A stretch of 64,000 bases of DNA from Boesenbergia rotunda (GCA_024364735.1 JAGFNQ010000961.1:92098-156097); one strand, 5' to 3'; shown: positions 21,463 to 33,695, counted from the stretch's first letter. Made by a program: numbers and translations. Notes: a model not told the origin generated them from the letters alone.

Positions 21463-24400
21463 TTGGACCAATGGATGTTGGATAGTGGATGCTCCAAACA
21501 CATGACTAGAGACAAATTGAAATTCACCAAACTGAAGTTCAAGAACCTAGGCTCAGTAGCATTTGGCAACAATGTTACACTCAAAGTCATTGGGTCAGGT
21601 AACATTAAACTCAAATCCGATTTTGTGATTAAAAAGGTACTGTTGGTTGAAAATTTCAAGTTTAATTTGCTTAGTATAAGTCAATTATGTGATATTGGCT
21701 ATGTAGTTATATTTACCAACTCTGATTGCCTAATTAGAAATCTACAAGACTCAGAAGTCATGCTTAAAGGTACTAGGAAAAATAATGGTTACACTATCAA
21801 TCTACCGTTAGTACCAAAATGCCTCCTGACTCAATTAGAAGAATCCAACCTCTGGCATAGGAGATTAGGTCACACTAATGTTAGACTAATTTCTAAAGTT
21901 ACTCAACTTAGTCTAATTAAAGGGGTACCAAGAATTAAGAACTATGAAAACACGATATGTAACTCATGTAACCAAGGAAAACAAACCAAGTCTAATTATA
22001 AGTCAATTCAATCAGACTTAACCCAAACCACACTTAAGCTCCTGCACCTTGACCTATTTGATTCACATGGAGCCAAGTCACTAAGTGGAAACTGGTACTG
22101 CTTAGTTATTATCGATATTTATTCTAGGTTTACCTGGGTTAGGTTCCTAAAAACTAAAGATGAAACCCTAAACCTGTTTATTAACTTATGTAAGATAATC
22201 GAAAATCAAAATGATACCAAAATCAAAAGACTCAGGAGTGATCACGGGGGAGAGCTTGAGAATCAAAGGTTTGAGGAATTCTGTAAAATAAATGGATATA
22301 TTCACGAATTTTCTTGTCCTAGAACCCCCAGCAAAATGGGATAGTAGAAAGAAAGAATAGAACCCTTCAAGAAGCCGCTAAGACCATGCTCAATGAATTC
22401 AACCTAGCTATAAATTTTGGGCAAAAGCAATAAGTACGGCTTGCTATATCCAAAATAGGGTTCTAATTAACAAAAGACATAATAAAACTCCCTATAAACT
22501 ATATTACCATAGACTGCCAAACCTACATTACCTAAGGGTCTTTCGGTGCAAAGTCCACATCTTGAACACCAAGGACTATCTAGGTAAATTTCAGTCTAAG
22601 TCAACTCCAGGAGTTTTCCTAGGATATTCAACAACCAGTAGGGCCAATAGGGTCTACAATAAATAAACTAATAAAATTGAAGAAACAACCAACTTAATCA
22701 TTGATGAGGAGACTAATCCTAAATCTGATAACCAAAACCTGAACCAATCAAATATAGATCAGGAAGATAATGAACAAATTATTGAACCACCAGTTGAACC
22801 TCTAAATGAATTAACTCTTGAACCAACTACTGCATCAACTGAACCAATAATTGAACCAACTCAAGTAGTTGAACAAAATACTGAACCAAACCGTCCAGCC
22901 GGATCTGAGGCTGAACCAAGTTCTAGAAGAACCAAGAAACTCAGACTCAGTCACCCTTCTGATCAAATTGTGGGTGATCCAACCTTAGGAGTCAGAACTA
23001 GGTCTTCCTATAGAAATCTTAGTCAGATCGCACTAATTTCAAAAATTGAACCTAAGACTATAGAGGAAGCCTTACCGGATCCTGATTGGATCATAGCTAT
23101 GTAAGAGGAATTAGCCCAATTTGAGAGAAACCAAGTCTGGGAACTAGTACCTAAACCTGAGGGCAAATCTATTATAGATACTATGTGGGTGTTTAGGAAC
23201 AAACTAAATGACCGAGGGGAAATAGTTAGAAATAAAGTCTGCTTAGTAGCAAAAGGATTCAGTCAAGTCGAAGGATTAAACTATGATGAAACCTATGCCC
23301 CAGTAGCCAGACTTGAGTCAATTACAATGTTGTTAGCATTTGCAGCCCATAGAGGGTTCAAACTCTACCAAATGGACGTTAAGTCAACCTTTTTAAATGG
23401 GTTCATCAAAGAAAAAGTCTATGTAGGACAACCCCCAGGGTTTAAAGACCTAGAAAAACCTGACCACGTGTTCAAACTTAAAAAGGCACTTTATGGGTTA
23501 AAACAAGCACCTAGGACATGGTATGAACGCCTATCAACTTACCTTATTTCTAAGGAATTTGACCAAGAACAAATTGATTCCACCCTTTTTGTTAAAACCT
23601 TAGAAAAAGACATTTTCATTACCTAAATCTATGTTGACGACATAATTTTCGGATCTACCAACTCAAACTTTTTAAAGGAATTTGTAAAAATAATGGAAAA
23701 TGAATTTGAAATGAGCTTAGTTGGTGAGCTCAATTTCTTCTTAATTATGACTGAAAATTAAGCAAACCAAGGATCGTAACTATGTTCACCAGTCAAAATA
23801 TGCTAAGGAATTAATAAAGAAATTTAAAATGGATAACTCCAAAAGCTTAAGTACCCCTATGACCACAAATGTCAAGATTGATAGTGACCTTGAAGGTAAA
23901 TCTGTAGATCTTAAGCTATACCGGAGTATGATTGAAAGTCTACTTTACCTTACAGCCAGCAGACCTGATATCCTCTTCTCTGTAGGAATGTGTGCTAGAT
24001 ACCAAACCTGTGCTAAGGAAACGCACTTAGCAGCCCTAAAAAGAGTACTTAGATACATTAAGGGCACCCTAAATGTAGGGATTTGGTATCCTAGGACCTC
24101 AACCTTTGAACTGTTAGGATACTCTGACTCTGACTATGCTGGATGCAAACTAGATAGAAAAAGTACAAGTGGAAGCTACCAACTTTAAGGAAATAGTCTA
24201 GTCAGTTGGTGCAGTAGAAAGCAACACTGCGTAGCCCTATCTACAACCGAAGCAGAATATGTTGCTTTAGGAGAGTGTGTGGCACAACTCTTATAGATGA
24301 TGCACACTCTTAAGGACTTCCAGCTTGACTACACCCAAACCTAAGTCTACATTGATAACATAAGCTCAATCAATCTAACCAAAAACCCAATTCAACACTC

Positions 24401-24578
24401 AAGAACAAAGCACATAGAAGTTAAACATCACTTTGTAAGGGATCATATAGCCAGGGGTGAAATAGTCCTTAAGCATGTGGACTCAAAGTCAAACTTAGCT
24501 GATATCCTTATCAAACCCTTACCTGAGTCTGAGTTTAGCTCACTAAGAAGGCAGTTAGGGTTATGCTTAGTAGAATAG
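21463..24578 (+). pseudogene. S3 pol (protease, integrase, RT, RNase H)
   Basis: Protease motif WMLDSGCSKHMT opens the frame at about 21463. Then GAG-pre-integrase (LWHRRLGHTN), integrase (HLDLFDSHGAKS, SDHGGE), RT (WVFRNKLND, YVDD split by a stop at 23624) and RNase H (STTEAEYVALGE, RTKHIEVKHHFV), ending GLCLVE with TAG 24576. A one-base loss in a C run at about 22322 shifts the frame and is shared with S5. Stops at 22664, 23102, 23624 and 24342 fit CAA-to-TAA, and 24294 fits TGG-to-TAG. More frameshifts occur at about 22410 and 23740. Inactive. Confidence 0.9.
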
Positions 24579-25669
24579 GACTGCTCTACATGCTTTTTTG
24601 GTTTACTTTCTTATCTGTTAATTAATTTTTTGTAAAAAACATTTTTTTTTAATTTAAAATGATTTTCCGACTTAGTTTATTTAAAAAACTTACCCCCTTC
24701 AAAACTAGGGCTTTTTCGCAAATGGACTTAGCTTAGGCCCTAACCCTAGAACTGCATGCACCTATAGATCTAGAAGCCAGCATCTCATAAACACCTTAGG
24801 GTACTTTTGATTGATAACCTAGACTGGGTTATGATGCTTAAGTCTATGCCTTGATTCAAGATGCTTTAAGTCAGTGCATCTGCAGTAATTGAGACAATAA
24901 AGACCAAATGAATAGCAATCAGGTTAAGTGTCAAGCTTAGAAAATCTAACTTGATCAGATCAATTAACATAACTAACCCTAGCGAAAGCTACTGTTTATA
25001 ATAGTTAGTAAGTAGCTAACTGGGTTAGACAGGACCCGAACAAGAATGGTTAATTTGGTTTGGTCCAGTTTATTAGAGTTGGTTCAATACAAAACCCAAT
25101 TTTTTTGTTGCTCTAATTTCTTCTGCTATAATTTTTTTGATATATGGAAAAGGGGGAGAGAAAGGAAAGGAGAGAAAAGAAGTTTTTTTCTAAATTTTTC
25201 AAAGAAGTTTTTTTATAAATTTTTCAAAACTTTGATCTCCTTTTCAAAAAGTAAAGTAAATAAATACTTAAAAATGTTTTCAAATCTTACAATTTTTTTG
25301 GAAATGTTTCTAAGTATGGAAAACTTAAAAAAAATTTGGAAATGTTTCTAAGTTTGGAAAACTTAAAAACTTTTTTTGGAAATTCTTCTAAGTGTGGAAA
25401 ACTTAAAAATTCTTTTTGAGAATTTTTCTAAGTATGGAAAAAGTTTCTCTGAAAATTGTCTAAGTATAATGTGAAAATTTTTCTCAAGTGTGCGAAAACT
25501 TTTTGATCTAAAGCACTTAGAAGATTAACAAAAACCCACTTATTTTTGAAAAACTTAGGGGGAGAATTTTCATTTCAGGGGGAGGAAATTAAATATTTTT
25601 AATTCGTTGCTTGTTATTTTTTTACTTAACTTTTTGAACCGTGTTGCTATAAATCAAAAAGGGGGAGAT
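24579..25669 (+). other. S3 non-coding region between pol and 3' LTR
   Basis: Contains the conserved post-pol block (about 24715-25035), a purine-rich AGGGGGAGAG at about 25150, A/T-rich degenerate repeats of the AAACTTAAAAATTTTTTTGG type (25250-25550), two more tracts (GGGGGAGA at about 25558 and GGGGGAGG at about 25579) and the functional polypurine tract AAAAAGGGGGAGAT (25656-25669) next to the LTR. No open frame with a recognisable product. Confidence 0.75.
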
Positions 25670-26939
25670 TGTTAGTGCAGAAAGCACCTAAGTCAAACCT
25701 GGGTTTTGATAATGGCAAAGGGTTCATAAGTTAAGGTGTTATTGTGATCTAACAAGCTTACTAAGTGTGTAGGAAAAGTCCTACATACACTAGGCAAGAA
25801 GTCCTGGCAAAGGGCTGGGCAAGAAGTCCTGGTCAAGGACTGGGCAAGAAGACCTGACCAGAAGTTGGGCAAAGAAGTCCTGGTCGAGGACTGGGCAAGA
25901 AGTCCTGGCAAAGGGCTGGGCACCGAAGACCTGACCGGAAGTTAGGCAAGAAGTCCTATTCGCGGACTGGGCACGAAGACCTGGTCAGGTGGATTGGGCA
26001 AAAGTCCAACCGGAGGAGCCGGTTGGCAAAAATATAAGCTCTCCAGAGAGGAGTAGGTGAGGACGTGTTCCCCGTGCCAGGGAATAGTAGGCATCGGTTC
26101 GACCTAGGGTTCCATTTGGGAGACCCAAAGTCAGAACCAAGACAGCTTAGGTTGTAAATAATGGCTAACATATTTGCTTCTTGTGCTTTGAACTAACCTT
26201 GGTTGCAGGGAATGAAGGAATGGGTTTCTGCAGCTCAGGCGCCTCAAAGGAGTTAGGCGCCCCACTGGGGTTAGGCGCCCGTATGGATACGGGCGCCCCA
26301 GTTGAAGGCTAAACCAAAGCAAGCGAAGCAAAACTATCACGAGGCCTCTAGACGTACTCAGCTCAGGTGCCCGAGACCCTGCGGGCGCCCCCATTAGCTC
26401 AGGCGCCCCAGTGAAGATGGATAAATGCTGACCTAGCCTGCGGATAATAGATCGTGCAGGGAAGGCCACGTGTAGGCGCCCCCATCGACACAGGCACCCC
26501 CATGGGTGCTATAAAAGGGGGTTCACCCCCAAGGCTTCGAACAACATCGCTCTCAACGCTCCAAGAACTTTCGTTCAAGCGCTACGCTCCGACAACCTCT
26601 GACTTCGAGATTCCAGCACCGACGATGACCCTCTACTCTGAAATTCGATCCACCTCGGGCGTCGATAAATTTAAATTACGAAAGTGTTGTTAATTCAATT
26701 TCCAATTCTATATCTGTATTGTCAAGCTATAAATGATTTTTCGAATATAGAATTACCTAAAGTAAACGGTCAAGGACCGTGGGCCTTGGAGTAGGAGCCG
26801 ACCGCGACTCCAAACCAAGTAAAACCAACCTGCATTCACGATTGATTTATTATTTTTCGCTGCATATTTTCTCTATTTTTCTGAAAAATTTGATCTCGAT
26901 ATTCATCCCCCCCCTCTATCGAGTTTCTACGATCCAACA
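25670..26939 (+). repeat. S3 3' LTR (1270 bp)
   Basis: TGTTAGTGCAGAAAGC to GATCCAACA, the same length as the 5' LTR. It carries the 25-bp unit array (about 25785-26005), GGCGCC palindromes including an 11-bp-arm pair at 26274-26297 (GGCGCCCGTAT, two bases, ATACGGGCGCC) and TATAAAA at 26510. Confidence 0.92.
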
Positions 26940-27204
26940 GTTCTATCACAATCTTTTATGCTAACAGTGGTGCAGTTGCAAACTCAAAGGAACCACGAGC
27001 GCATAAGGCGAGTAAACACATAGAGCGCAAGTACCACCTGATACGAGAAATCGTAAAGCAAGGAGAAGTAGCTGTCGCCAAGATTGCATCAGAGGATAAC
27101 CTGACTATTCCTTTCACTAAAGCTCTTCCAGCAAGAGTTTTTGACCGACATGTGGAGGATATGGGAGTCAGATGTATGGCAGTGAGAGAACAGCAGAGTC
27201 TTTG
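26940..27204 (+). pseudogene. C1 pol, 3' end of RNase H
   Basis: Continuation of C1 RNase H beyond S3: YANSGAVANSKEPRAHKAS, KHIERKYHLIREIV, a terminal domain characteristic of Copia RNase H (the H and E-rich stretch), ending in the stop at 27202. The first base belongs to the duplicated target site. The reading frame fits that of the part before S3, which proves S3 inserted into C1. Confidence 0.88.
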
Positions 27205-27206
27205 AG

Positions 27207-27219
27207 TATAAGTGGGAGA
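27207..27219 (+). promoter_or_regulatory. Polypurine tract of C1
   Basis: The purine-rich AAGTGGGAGAT lies immediately before the 3' LTR of C1 and three bases after the pol stop codon; it would prime plus-strand DNA synthesis. Confidence 0.7.
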
Positions 27220-29079
27220 TTGATAGATGTGTATACTAAAAGACTTGTTCTTTTTATATAAGATCATATATATTTTGAAAAGAGAATCACAACAACACTA
27301 GATGCATGTTTACATTAGTATATGCATAAAAGTCCAATACTGAGCACTATAGATAACATGGTGTATGGTGACACACGGAAGATCGTGTTATCAGTCCCTT
27401 GCATAGTATAAGTAAGAGGCTCACAACTGAGATGGATTTGGACAAACCATCAGGATGGTTGTAGTTTAATTAGGTGTGGTTTATCTTGATCATAGAATTA
27501 CACTAGTGTGCTTTGTGTGCATTGAGCAGGACCAAAACTAGAGGTCATCCAATTTGTACTAACTTGATAATTCGATTGGACCTCAAATTTATTATGGAGT
27601 ACAATCTCTAAATCCCGATATAATTACGGGCATGTATAGTTAATAATTATTTCTTTGATTTACCAATGGGTGAGATTTATTTTGTTAAATCGATAGGCCT
27701 AGTAAGTTGGGAAATAATATTAATTATATGGTGAGTTGTTGATTATTGACGGAATCCGTGTCCTGGTGAGTCGAGATGATGATGCATCCTTGATGAGCTC
27801 AAAAGGTTCATCATGTTAAACCCTGCAGGTGGATTTGATCCGACATGATGATAAGGTTGAGTGGTACTAGTCAAGGAGCCAGAAGTTGATTAATTAAAAT
27901 TAGTAATTTAAATTAATCAAAAGGCATTCGATATCTTAAACACGGGGGGGATGGATGACTCATAATAGGTGGAGCCCATATGAAAATATGGGGGTTGGTG
28001 AGTAAGTTCAATTAAGATCCTTTAGTGGAATGGATCTTAATTAATGGATTGGTTTTAGATCCATTAGTGGGCCAAGATCCAACTCCTCCTCTTGGTCCCT
28101 GCCTTAGCCCTATAAATACCCCATGGGATCAAGAAACCAAGGCTTAATCCAAGAATTGATCAACCCAAGGCCTTTATCTTCTCCTCTCCCTCTATTCTCT
28201 CTCCTAGGGCTTTCGGCCAGCGCAAGGAAGAGGAGATCATCTCCTCTCCTTTTCTTCCTCCTTCCACAACCATCACTCAACTGGAGCCTACATAGACAAG
28301 GAAGGGACCTCCTATTCCTTTTGTGGTGCTCGGCGATGAGAGAGGGGTGGCCGGCGGGCGGTGGGAGTCGGCGCTAGGTGAGGTTGCGGCGGCGCCGCAA
28401 GCTGAGGAGAAGGGAGGTTTTCGGCCAAGTTTGGGTTGGAGTGAAGCTTGATTCTCTCCTTTATCCTCTTCTTCATCTTCTTCCCTTGGACTTCCTTGTG
28501 GCTGACGTGAGGTTGGAGGCTCTCGGTGGTCGGCGGCGCAAGGAGTAGGGGAGAAGGCCGGTGGTTCCAAACCCTAGGGTTAGGGTTTAGATTGGTGTGA
28601 AGAGGTGATCCATTGGAGTGCCTTGGTGATCTCGATTCTCGGTAGTTCATCGCCAACACGACGTCCAGGAGGAGAGGGACATAAGGTAGAAGGCTACGAG
28701 GTAAAGGATGGTAAAATTCTCTTCCTTGGTTCCTTTTGTTCCTTTGATTTTGCTTCATCATTTTATGTGGAAATTAATTGATTATTGTTGTTTGATTATT
28801 TGTTAATTAATATTCAATAATTAATTAATTGGACCCCGATTATAAACACAAAAACCAGCGATCCACTCGTTGTCTCTTCCGCGATCGTTCGGTTAGGAGA
28901 ATTACAAGGCATGATCTTTGTGATTGGCCAAATTGTAATTCGTACCGAACGATACGATGACGAGATGGTCGTTGGGAGATTGGTCTCCATTCGGATTAAT
29001 TTTTAATCCGTAGACATGGAGAGTTCTCTCAAGGATGACCAAGTATTCTCTAGGGAAACCCACTATGCCATACCCATCA
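27220..29079 (+). repeat. C1 3' LTR (1860 bp)
   Basis: From TGATAGATGTGTATACTAAAAG to CATACCCATCA. The end was set by comparison with L2, whose exact borders are given by its ACATT duplication. A TATA-like TATAAATA is at 28111. The R-U5 part has pyrimidine-rich and G-rich tracts that create spurious open frames. Nothing indicates a gene inside. Confidence 0.8.
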
Positions 29080-29342
29080 TAAAGATCAAGACGATGTCCA
29101 ACAATCTAAATCAGATGAGATAGACACTAAACCAACACAACAAGAGAAAAGGTCAGGAATACTATGATGGCCTACTGGTGTGGGGAAAAATAAGAAAAGG
29201 TGGTGTAAAAAAAATATCTCCTTTCACACAAAAATGAAAAACCAAAAGCTTGAACAACAATTAGTAGTTATAGAGTTGACCACACCAGTAGGGAGGGATG
29301 GAAGTCAAATGGGTGGTGAGACGGGTGGAAGTCAAATAATAG
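29080..29342 (+). pseudogene. Ulp1-like locus, left part
   Basis: Host sequence between the C1 LTR and S4. One frame from about 29086 to 29342, with a single TGA, encodes a charged, Gln/Lys-rich segment (DDVQQSKSDEIDTKPTQQEK; later VVIELTTPVGRDGSQMGGE). The same frame resumes after S4 at 36344. No domain is recognisable here; the Ulp1 assignment comes from the right part. Confidence 0.5.
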
Positions 29343-30781
29343 TGTTGGATCGAGAGATGCGATAGAGGGGGGGTGAATGTCGCAAATCGTTCGGATTTAA
29401 AAAGAGTAAATGCGCAGCGGAAATAAGACACAAAAACAATGCTAACACGGTCGTTTTACTTGGTTCGGAGCCTGTGTCGACTCCTACTCCAAGGCCCACG
29501 GTCGTTGACCATTTTCTGCGGGCAATTCTATATGTTCGAGAAAGTTTACAATAAAAAGTATTACAGAATTAGCCTAGTAAACTTAATTAAGCTCTTCGTT
29601 ACCGACGTCCGGTGTAGATCGGAGTGTTGGAGCAGCAGGACGTCGTCAGCTCGAGTTGGAAGAGTTCTGGAGCGTGTCGTGGAAGCAGAAGAGCGTGGAA
29701 GCGTCGCAGTAATTGATGATCTAAAGAAGGAGGTCGAGGGCCCTTTATATAGGGCCTGGGGGCGCCCTGGTCGACGGGGGCGCCCCCCCACGTGGCAGCA
29801 GATCCGGTTGTTGCTCGGTCGCCGTCTGATCCCCTTATCCTCGGGATCCGGTTTGACCGGGGCGCCCGGAGGGCTCGGGGCGCCCGCATTGACCGGTCAA
29901 AGCCTCATCTCCTCGGCTTCGCAGGGATGGCTTCGGCAGCTGGCAGTGGGGGCGCCCGCGACATGCGGGGTGCCCGCAACAAGCGGGGCGAAGCGCGTTC
30001 GCAGTGATGCGCTTCGACAGCTGGCAGTGGGGGCGCCCGCGACACGCGGGGCGCCCGCGACAAGCGGGGCGAAGCGCATTGAGGTTCTTACAGACTTGGG
30101 TTGACCTTGGGGGCACCCGGATCGTCCGGGGCGCCCTGCTCAGCTTCTGTCTCACTCCTTTGAGGCTCTCTGAGCTGCAGATACTCAGTCCTTCGATCCT
30201 GCATCCAGGGTTAGTCCAAATAACTATTATATTATTATTTTATACAGCCTTAGCTGTCTTGGTTCTAACTTTGGTCTCCATAATGGAGTCCTAGGTCGAA
30301 CCGACGCCTAATGTTCCCTCAAGGGGAACGCGTCCTCACCTACTCCTCTCGGGAGAATTTACCTGGTGCCAACCGGATCCTCCAGTTGGACTTTTGCCTG
30401 ACGGTCCTTTGTCAGGTCTTGAGTACCAAGCAGCCCTTCGCTTGGTGCCTAGCAGCCCTTTGCTAGGTCTTTTTCTTCTGGCAGCCCTTTGCCAGGGCCT
30501 AGCATTCCTTCGCTAGGGTTTGTCCATTCTGGCAGTCCTTCGCCAGAGCCTAGCAGTCCTTTGCTAGGGCTTTTCCTGTCTGGCAGTCCTTCGCCAGTGC
30601 CTAGCATTCCTTCGCTAGGGTTTTTCCTGTCTGGCAGTCGTTCGCCAGTGCCTAGCATTCCTTCGCTAGGGCTTTTCCTGTACACTCAAGAAACTTGTTA
30701 GACAACAAGTAACCCTTAACTTTTGAACCCTTTTGCCAATATCAAAACACAGGTTTGACTTGGGTGCAATCTGCACCAACA
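29343..30781 (-). repeat. S4 3' LTR (1439 bp)
   Basis: TGTTGGATCGAGAG to TCTGCACCAACA. On the minus strand it holds U3 with the hairpin array (30397-30670), GGGCGCCC palindromes with two units of the GC-rich repeat (30033 and 30051), and a TATA box inside the palindrome GGCCCTATATAAAGGGCC (about 29738-29756). Confidence 0.92.
30397..30670. repeat. Array of eleven covarying hairpins, S4 3' LTR
   Basis: Eleven stem-loops, each with an 8-nt loop resembling AGTCCTTC, and stems CCTGAC/GTCAGG, ACCAAGC/GCTTGGT, then alternating CCTAGC/GCTAGG and CTGGC/GCCAG. Both sides of each stem change together. The array is present in both LTRs of S4, and one unit is visible in S2. Confidence 0.85.
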
Positions 30782-31914
30782 ATCTCCCCCTTTTTGATAT
30801 ATGGCAACCTAGTTCAAAAAGTTAAGGGAAAAAAATGCTGAAATTGAAATCCTAAGTTAGATTCCCTCCCCCTGGAAGAAATCTCCCCCTAGGTTTTTCA
30901 AAAATAGGTGATGTGAGTTAAGTACTTAGAAGATTTCATATTTTGATAATAAGTTGGGAAATCTGCTAAGTTTTTCGAAAAGATGTTCTAAGTTTGGAAG
31001 GCTTAGAAAACTTTAGACAAATTTTCAGTTTTTAGAAAACATTTCAGACTTTGGAAAATTTTCAGTTTTGGAAAAACTTCACACTTAGAAAATTTTCAGT
31101 TTTGGAAAAACTTCAGACTTAGAAAATTTTCAGTTTTAGAAAACATTTCAGATTTTGGAAAATTTTCAGTTTTGGAAAAACTTCAGACTTAGAAAATTTT
31201 CAGACTTTTAAAAAAAACTTTTTAAAGAATATTTTAAGCAAAAATTAATAGCAGTTCAGAGCAAAAAGGATTTTAAGCAAATAAATTAAGTTTAGAACTA
31301 ATTCAGAGTTAGAAATTTTAGAAAAACATTTTTGTTCCCTGTTTCCTTTCCAACTCTCCCCCTTTGACATATATCAAAAAATGCACAAAAAGATATTTGC
31401 AATAATTAAATTAAGCATTTGCTGTACTGAATCGAGCTAGGATCTAAGTCTGGTTAAAGCTTTAGGGACCTGTCTAACCCAATTAGCTACTTACTAACTG
31501 TTATAAATAGTAGTTTTCGCTAGGGTTAGTCAAGTTAAGTGCATTGTTCAAGTTAGATTGTCTAAACTTGACACTTAACCTGATTGCTGTTTATTTAGTG
31601 CCCCAATTGCTGCCGATGCACTGACTTAAAGCATCTTGAATTGAGGCAAAGACCTAAGCATCTCAACCCTTTCTAGGTTATCAATCAAAAAGTATCCTTA
31701 GGTGCTTGTGAGATGCTGGCTTCTAAGTCTATAGGTGCATGCAGTTCTAGGGTTAGAGCCTAGGCTAAGTCCATTTCAAAGAACACCCTAGTTTTGAAGG
31801 GGGTAGCTTTTGAAATAAAACTAAGTCAAAAAAGATTAAAAAGACTTTTAAAATCAAAGTAAAACATTTTTAACAAAGAACACATTTTAAAATTAAAGTA
31901 AAAACCAAATGATT
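30782..31914 (-). other. S4 non-coding region between pol and 3' LTR
   Basis: Polypurine tract at 30782 (CTCCCCC on the plus strand), further copies at about 30864, 30880 and 31355. Between them are tandem degenerate units such as GAAAATTTTCAGTTTTGG (31020-31210). A block at about 31470-31790 is conserved with the type-1 elements. No open frame. Confidence 0.75.
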
Positions 31915-33563
31915 CTATTCTACTAAGCATAATCCTAGCTGCCTTCTTAGTGAGCTAAACTCAGATTCAGGTAGGGGTTTAGTGAATATGTCAGCTAGGT
32001 TGGACTTGGAGTCTACATGCTTAAGGACTATTTCACCCCTAGCTACGTGATCTCTTACAAAGTGATGTTTTACTTCTATGTGTTTGGTTCTAGAATGTTG
32101 TATTGGGTTTTTGGTTAAGTTAATTGAGCTAATATTGTCAATATTGACTTGGGTCTGATTGTAGTCTAGCTGAAAGTCCTTAAGAGTATGCATCATCCAT
32201 AGGAGTTGAGCTACACACTCTCCTAAGGCTACATATTCGGCTTCAGTTGTTGATAAAGCAACACAGTGTTGCTTTCTACTGCACCAACTTACTAAGCTGT
32301 TTCCTAAAAGTTGACAGCTTCCACTTGTACTTTTTCTATCTAATTTACAACCAGCATAGTCAGAATTAGAGTATCCTGATAACTTAAAGGATGAAGTCCT
32401 AGGGTACCAAATCCCTACATTTAGGGTTCCCTTAATGTATCTTAAAACTCTTTTTAGGGCTGCTAAGTGAGTTTCCTTAGCACAGGTTTGGTACCTAGCA
32501 CACATTCCTACTGAAAAAAGTATATCAGGTCTGCTAGCTGTAAGGTACAGTAGACTTCCTATCATACTTCTGTAAAGTTTTAGGTCTACTGGTTTACCCT
32601 CAGGGTCACTATCTAATTTTACATTTGTGGCCATTGGGGTACTTACACTTTTAGAGTTATCCATTTTAAATTTCTTAATTAGTTCTTTAGCATATTTAGA
32701 TTGATGTACATAATTTCCATCCTTAGTTTGTTTGATTTGTAACCCTAGGAAAAAATTGAGTTCCCCAACTAAACTCATTTTCCATTATTGTTACAAATTC
32801 TTTTAGAAATTTAGAGTTAGTTGATCCAAATATTATATCATCTACGTAAATTTGGGCAACAAATATATCCTTTTCTAAAATTTTAACAAACAAGGTTGGG
32901 TCAATTTGACCTTGTTTGAATTCTTTAGAGATTAGGTAATTGGATAATCTTTCATACCAGGCTCTGGGTGCTTGTTTTAGTCCATAAAGGGCTTTACTAA
33001 GTTTGTAGACATGATCGGGTTTTTCTATATCCTCAAATCCTGGGGGTTGTCCTACATAAACTTCTTCCTTAATAAGCCCATTTAAGAAGGCTGACTTTAC
33101 ATCCATTTGGTATAATTTAAACCCTTTATGGGATGCAAAGGCTAGTAACATCCTAATAGATTCAAGTCTAGCTACAGGGGCGTAGGTTTCATCATAATCC
33201 AACCCTTCTACTTGGCTGAATCCCTTAGCTACTAAGCGGGCTTTATTTCGGACTATTTCACTTTGATCGTTTAACTTATTCCTAAATACCCACTTAGTGT
33301 CAATTACAGATTTGCCCTTAGGTTTAGGTACTAACTCCCAGACTTGGTTTCTCTCAAATTGGGCTAACTCTTCTTGCATGGCTAAGATCCAGTCAGGATC
33401 AGGTAGGGCTTCCTCAATAGTCTTAGGTTCAATCTTTGAAATCATGGCTATTTGACTAAGATTTCTATAGGAAGCTCTAGTTCTGACTCCTAAGGTTGGA
33501 TCACCTACAATTTGGTCAGTTGGGTGACTGAGTCTGGGTTTCTTGGTTTTTCTAGTACTTGGC
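31915..33563 (-). pseudogene. S4 pol remnant (RT and RNase H)
   Basis: Two overlapping frames. 33445-32723 encodes RT: WVFRNKLN, KARLVAKGFSQVEGLDY, QMDVKSAFLNG and the catalytic YVDDIIFGSTN. 32778-31915 encodes the RT thumb and RNase H: SLVGELNFFLGLQ, STTEAEYVALGE, RTKHIEVKHHFV, ending GLCLVE. They are separated by a deletion of about 11 bp near 32770 between two AATGA-like repeats (compare S3 at about 23698). The frame continues upstream to about 33563 (VGDPTLGVRTRASYRN), then the sequence switches to unrelated A/T-rich DNA; integrase is absent. Confidence 0.9.
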
Positions 33564-33571
33564 TCACCTAC

Positions 33572-33695
33572 AATTAAGGTTTAATTTAAGATTTAATTAG
33601 GATTTAATTTGAATTAATTTGAAGATAATTAAGGTTTAATTTAAGATTTAATTAGGATTTAATTTGAATTAATTCGAAATTAATTAAGGTTTAAT
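33572..33695. repeat. 55-bp A/T-rich tandem repeat in S4
   Basis: AATTAAGGTTTAATT begins at 33572, 33627 and 33682, a 55-bp period with two full units and a partial third. It sits at the junction between pol and the zinc-knuckle frame, where integrase would normally be. Confidence 0.88.

Larger units (their letters stand above)
17649..26939 (+). mobile_element. S3: complete Sirevirus, LTR type 1
   Basis: Full-length element of 9291 bp with two LTRs of exactly 1270 bp, primer-binding site, gag, gag-pol spacer, pol, 3' spacer with several polypurine tracts, and target-site duplication GATCT/GTTCT (one mismatch; 17644-17648 and 26940-26944). The LTRs differ by roughly 3% by eye, mostly transitions. 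It is structurally the best Sirevirus reference here, although gag and pol carry many stops. Confidence 0.93.
13134..29079 (+). mobile_element. C1: Copia element lacking 5' LTR, split by S3
   Basis: Plus-strand Ty1/Copia element: leader, gag, protease, integrase, RT, RNase H, polypurine tract and 3' LTR (27220-29079). S3 occupies 17649-26939 inside the RNase H domain. The 5' LTR and primer-binding site are missing; the leader starts within about ten bases of the N. L2 and L3 are LTRs of the same family. It is not a Sirevirus: Gag, protease and integrase sequences differ clearly. I do not assign a clade. Confidence 0.8.

Noticed and set aside
24579..25669. Envelope-like gene of a Sirevirus
   Set aside because: No open frame in this interval in any of the four elements; only repeats and polypurine tracts.
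28123..28761. Pro/Ser/Arg-rich frames in the C1 LTR
   Set aside because: Same position as in L2 but not conserved as protein; low complexity.
29439..30104. 221-residue frame in the S4 LTR (and 34911-35438)
   Set aside because: It spans U5-R-U3 across promoter palindromes, in antisense to the element; no domain.
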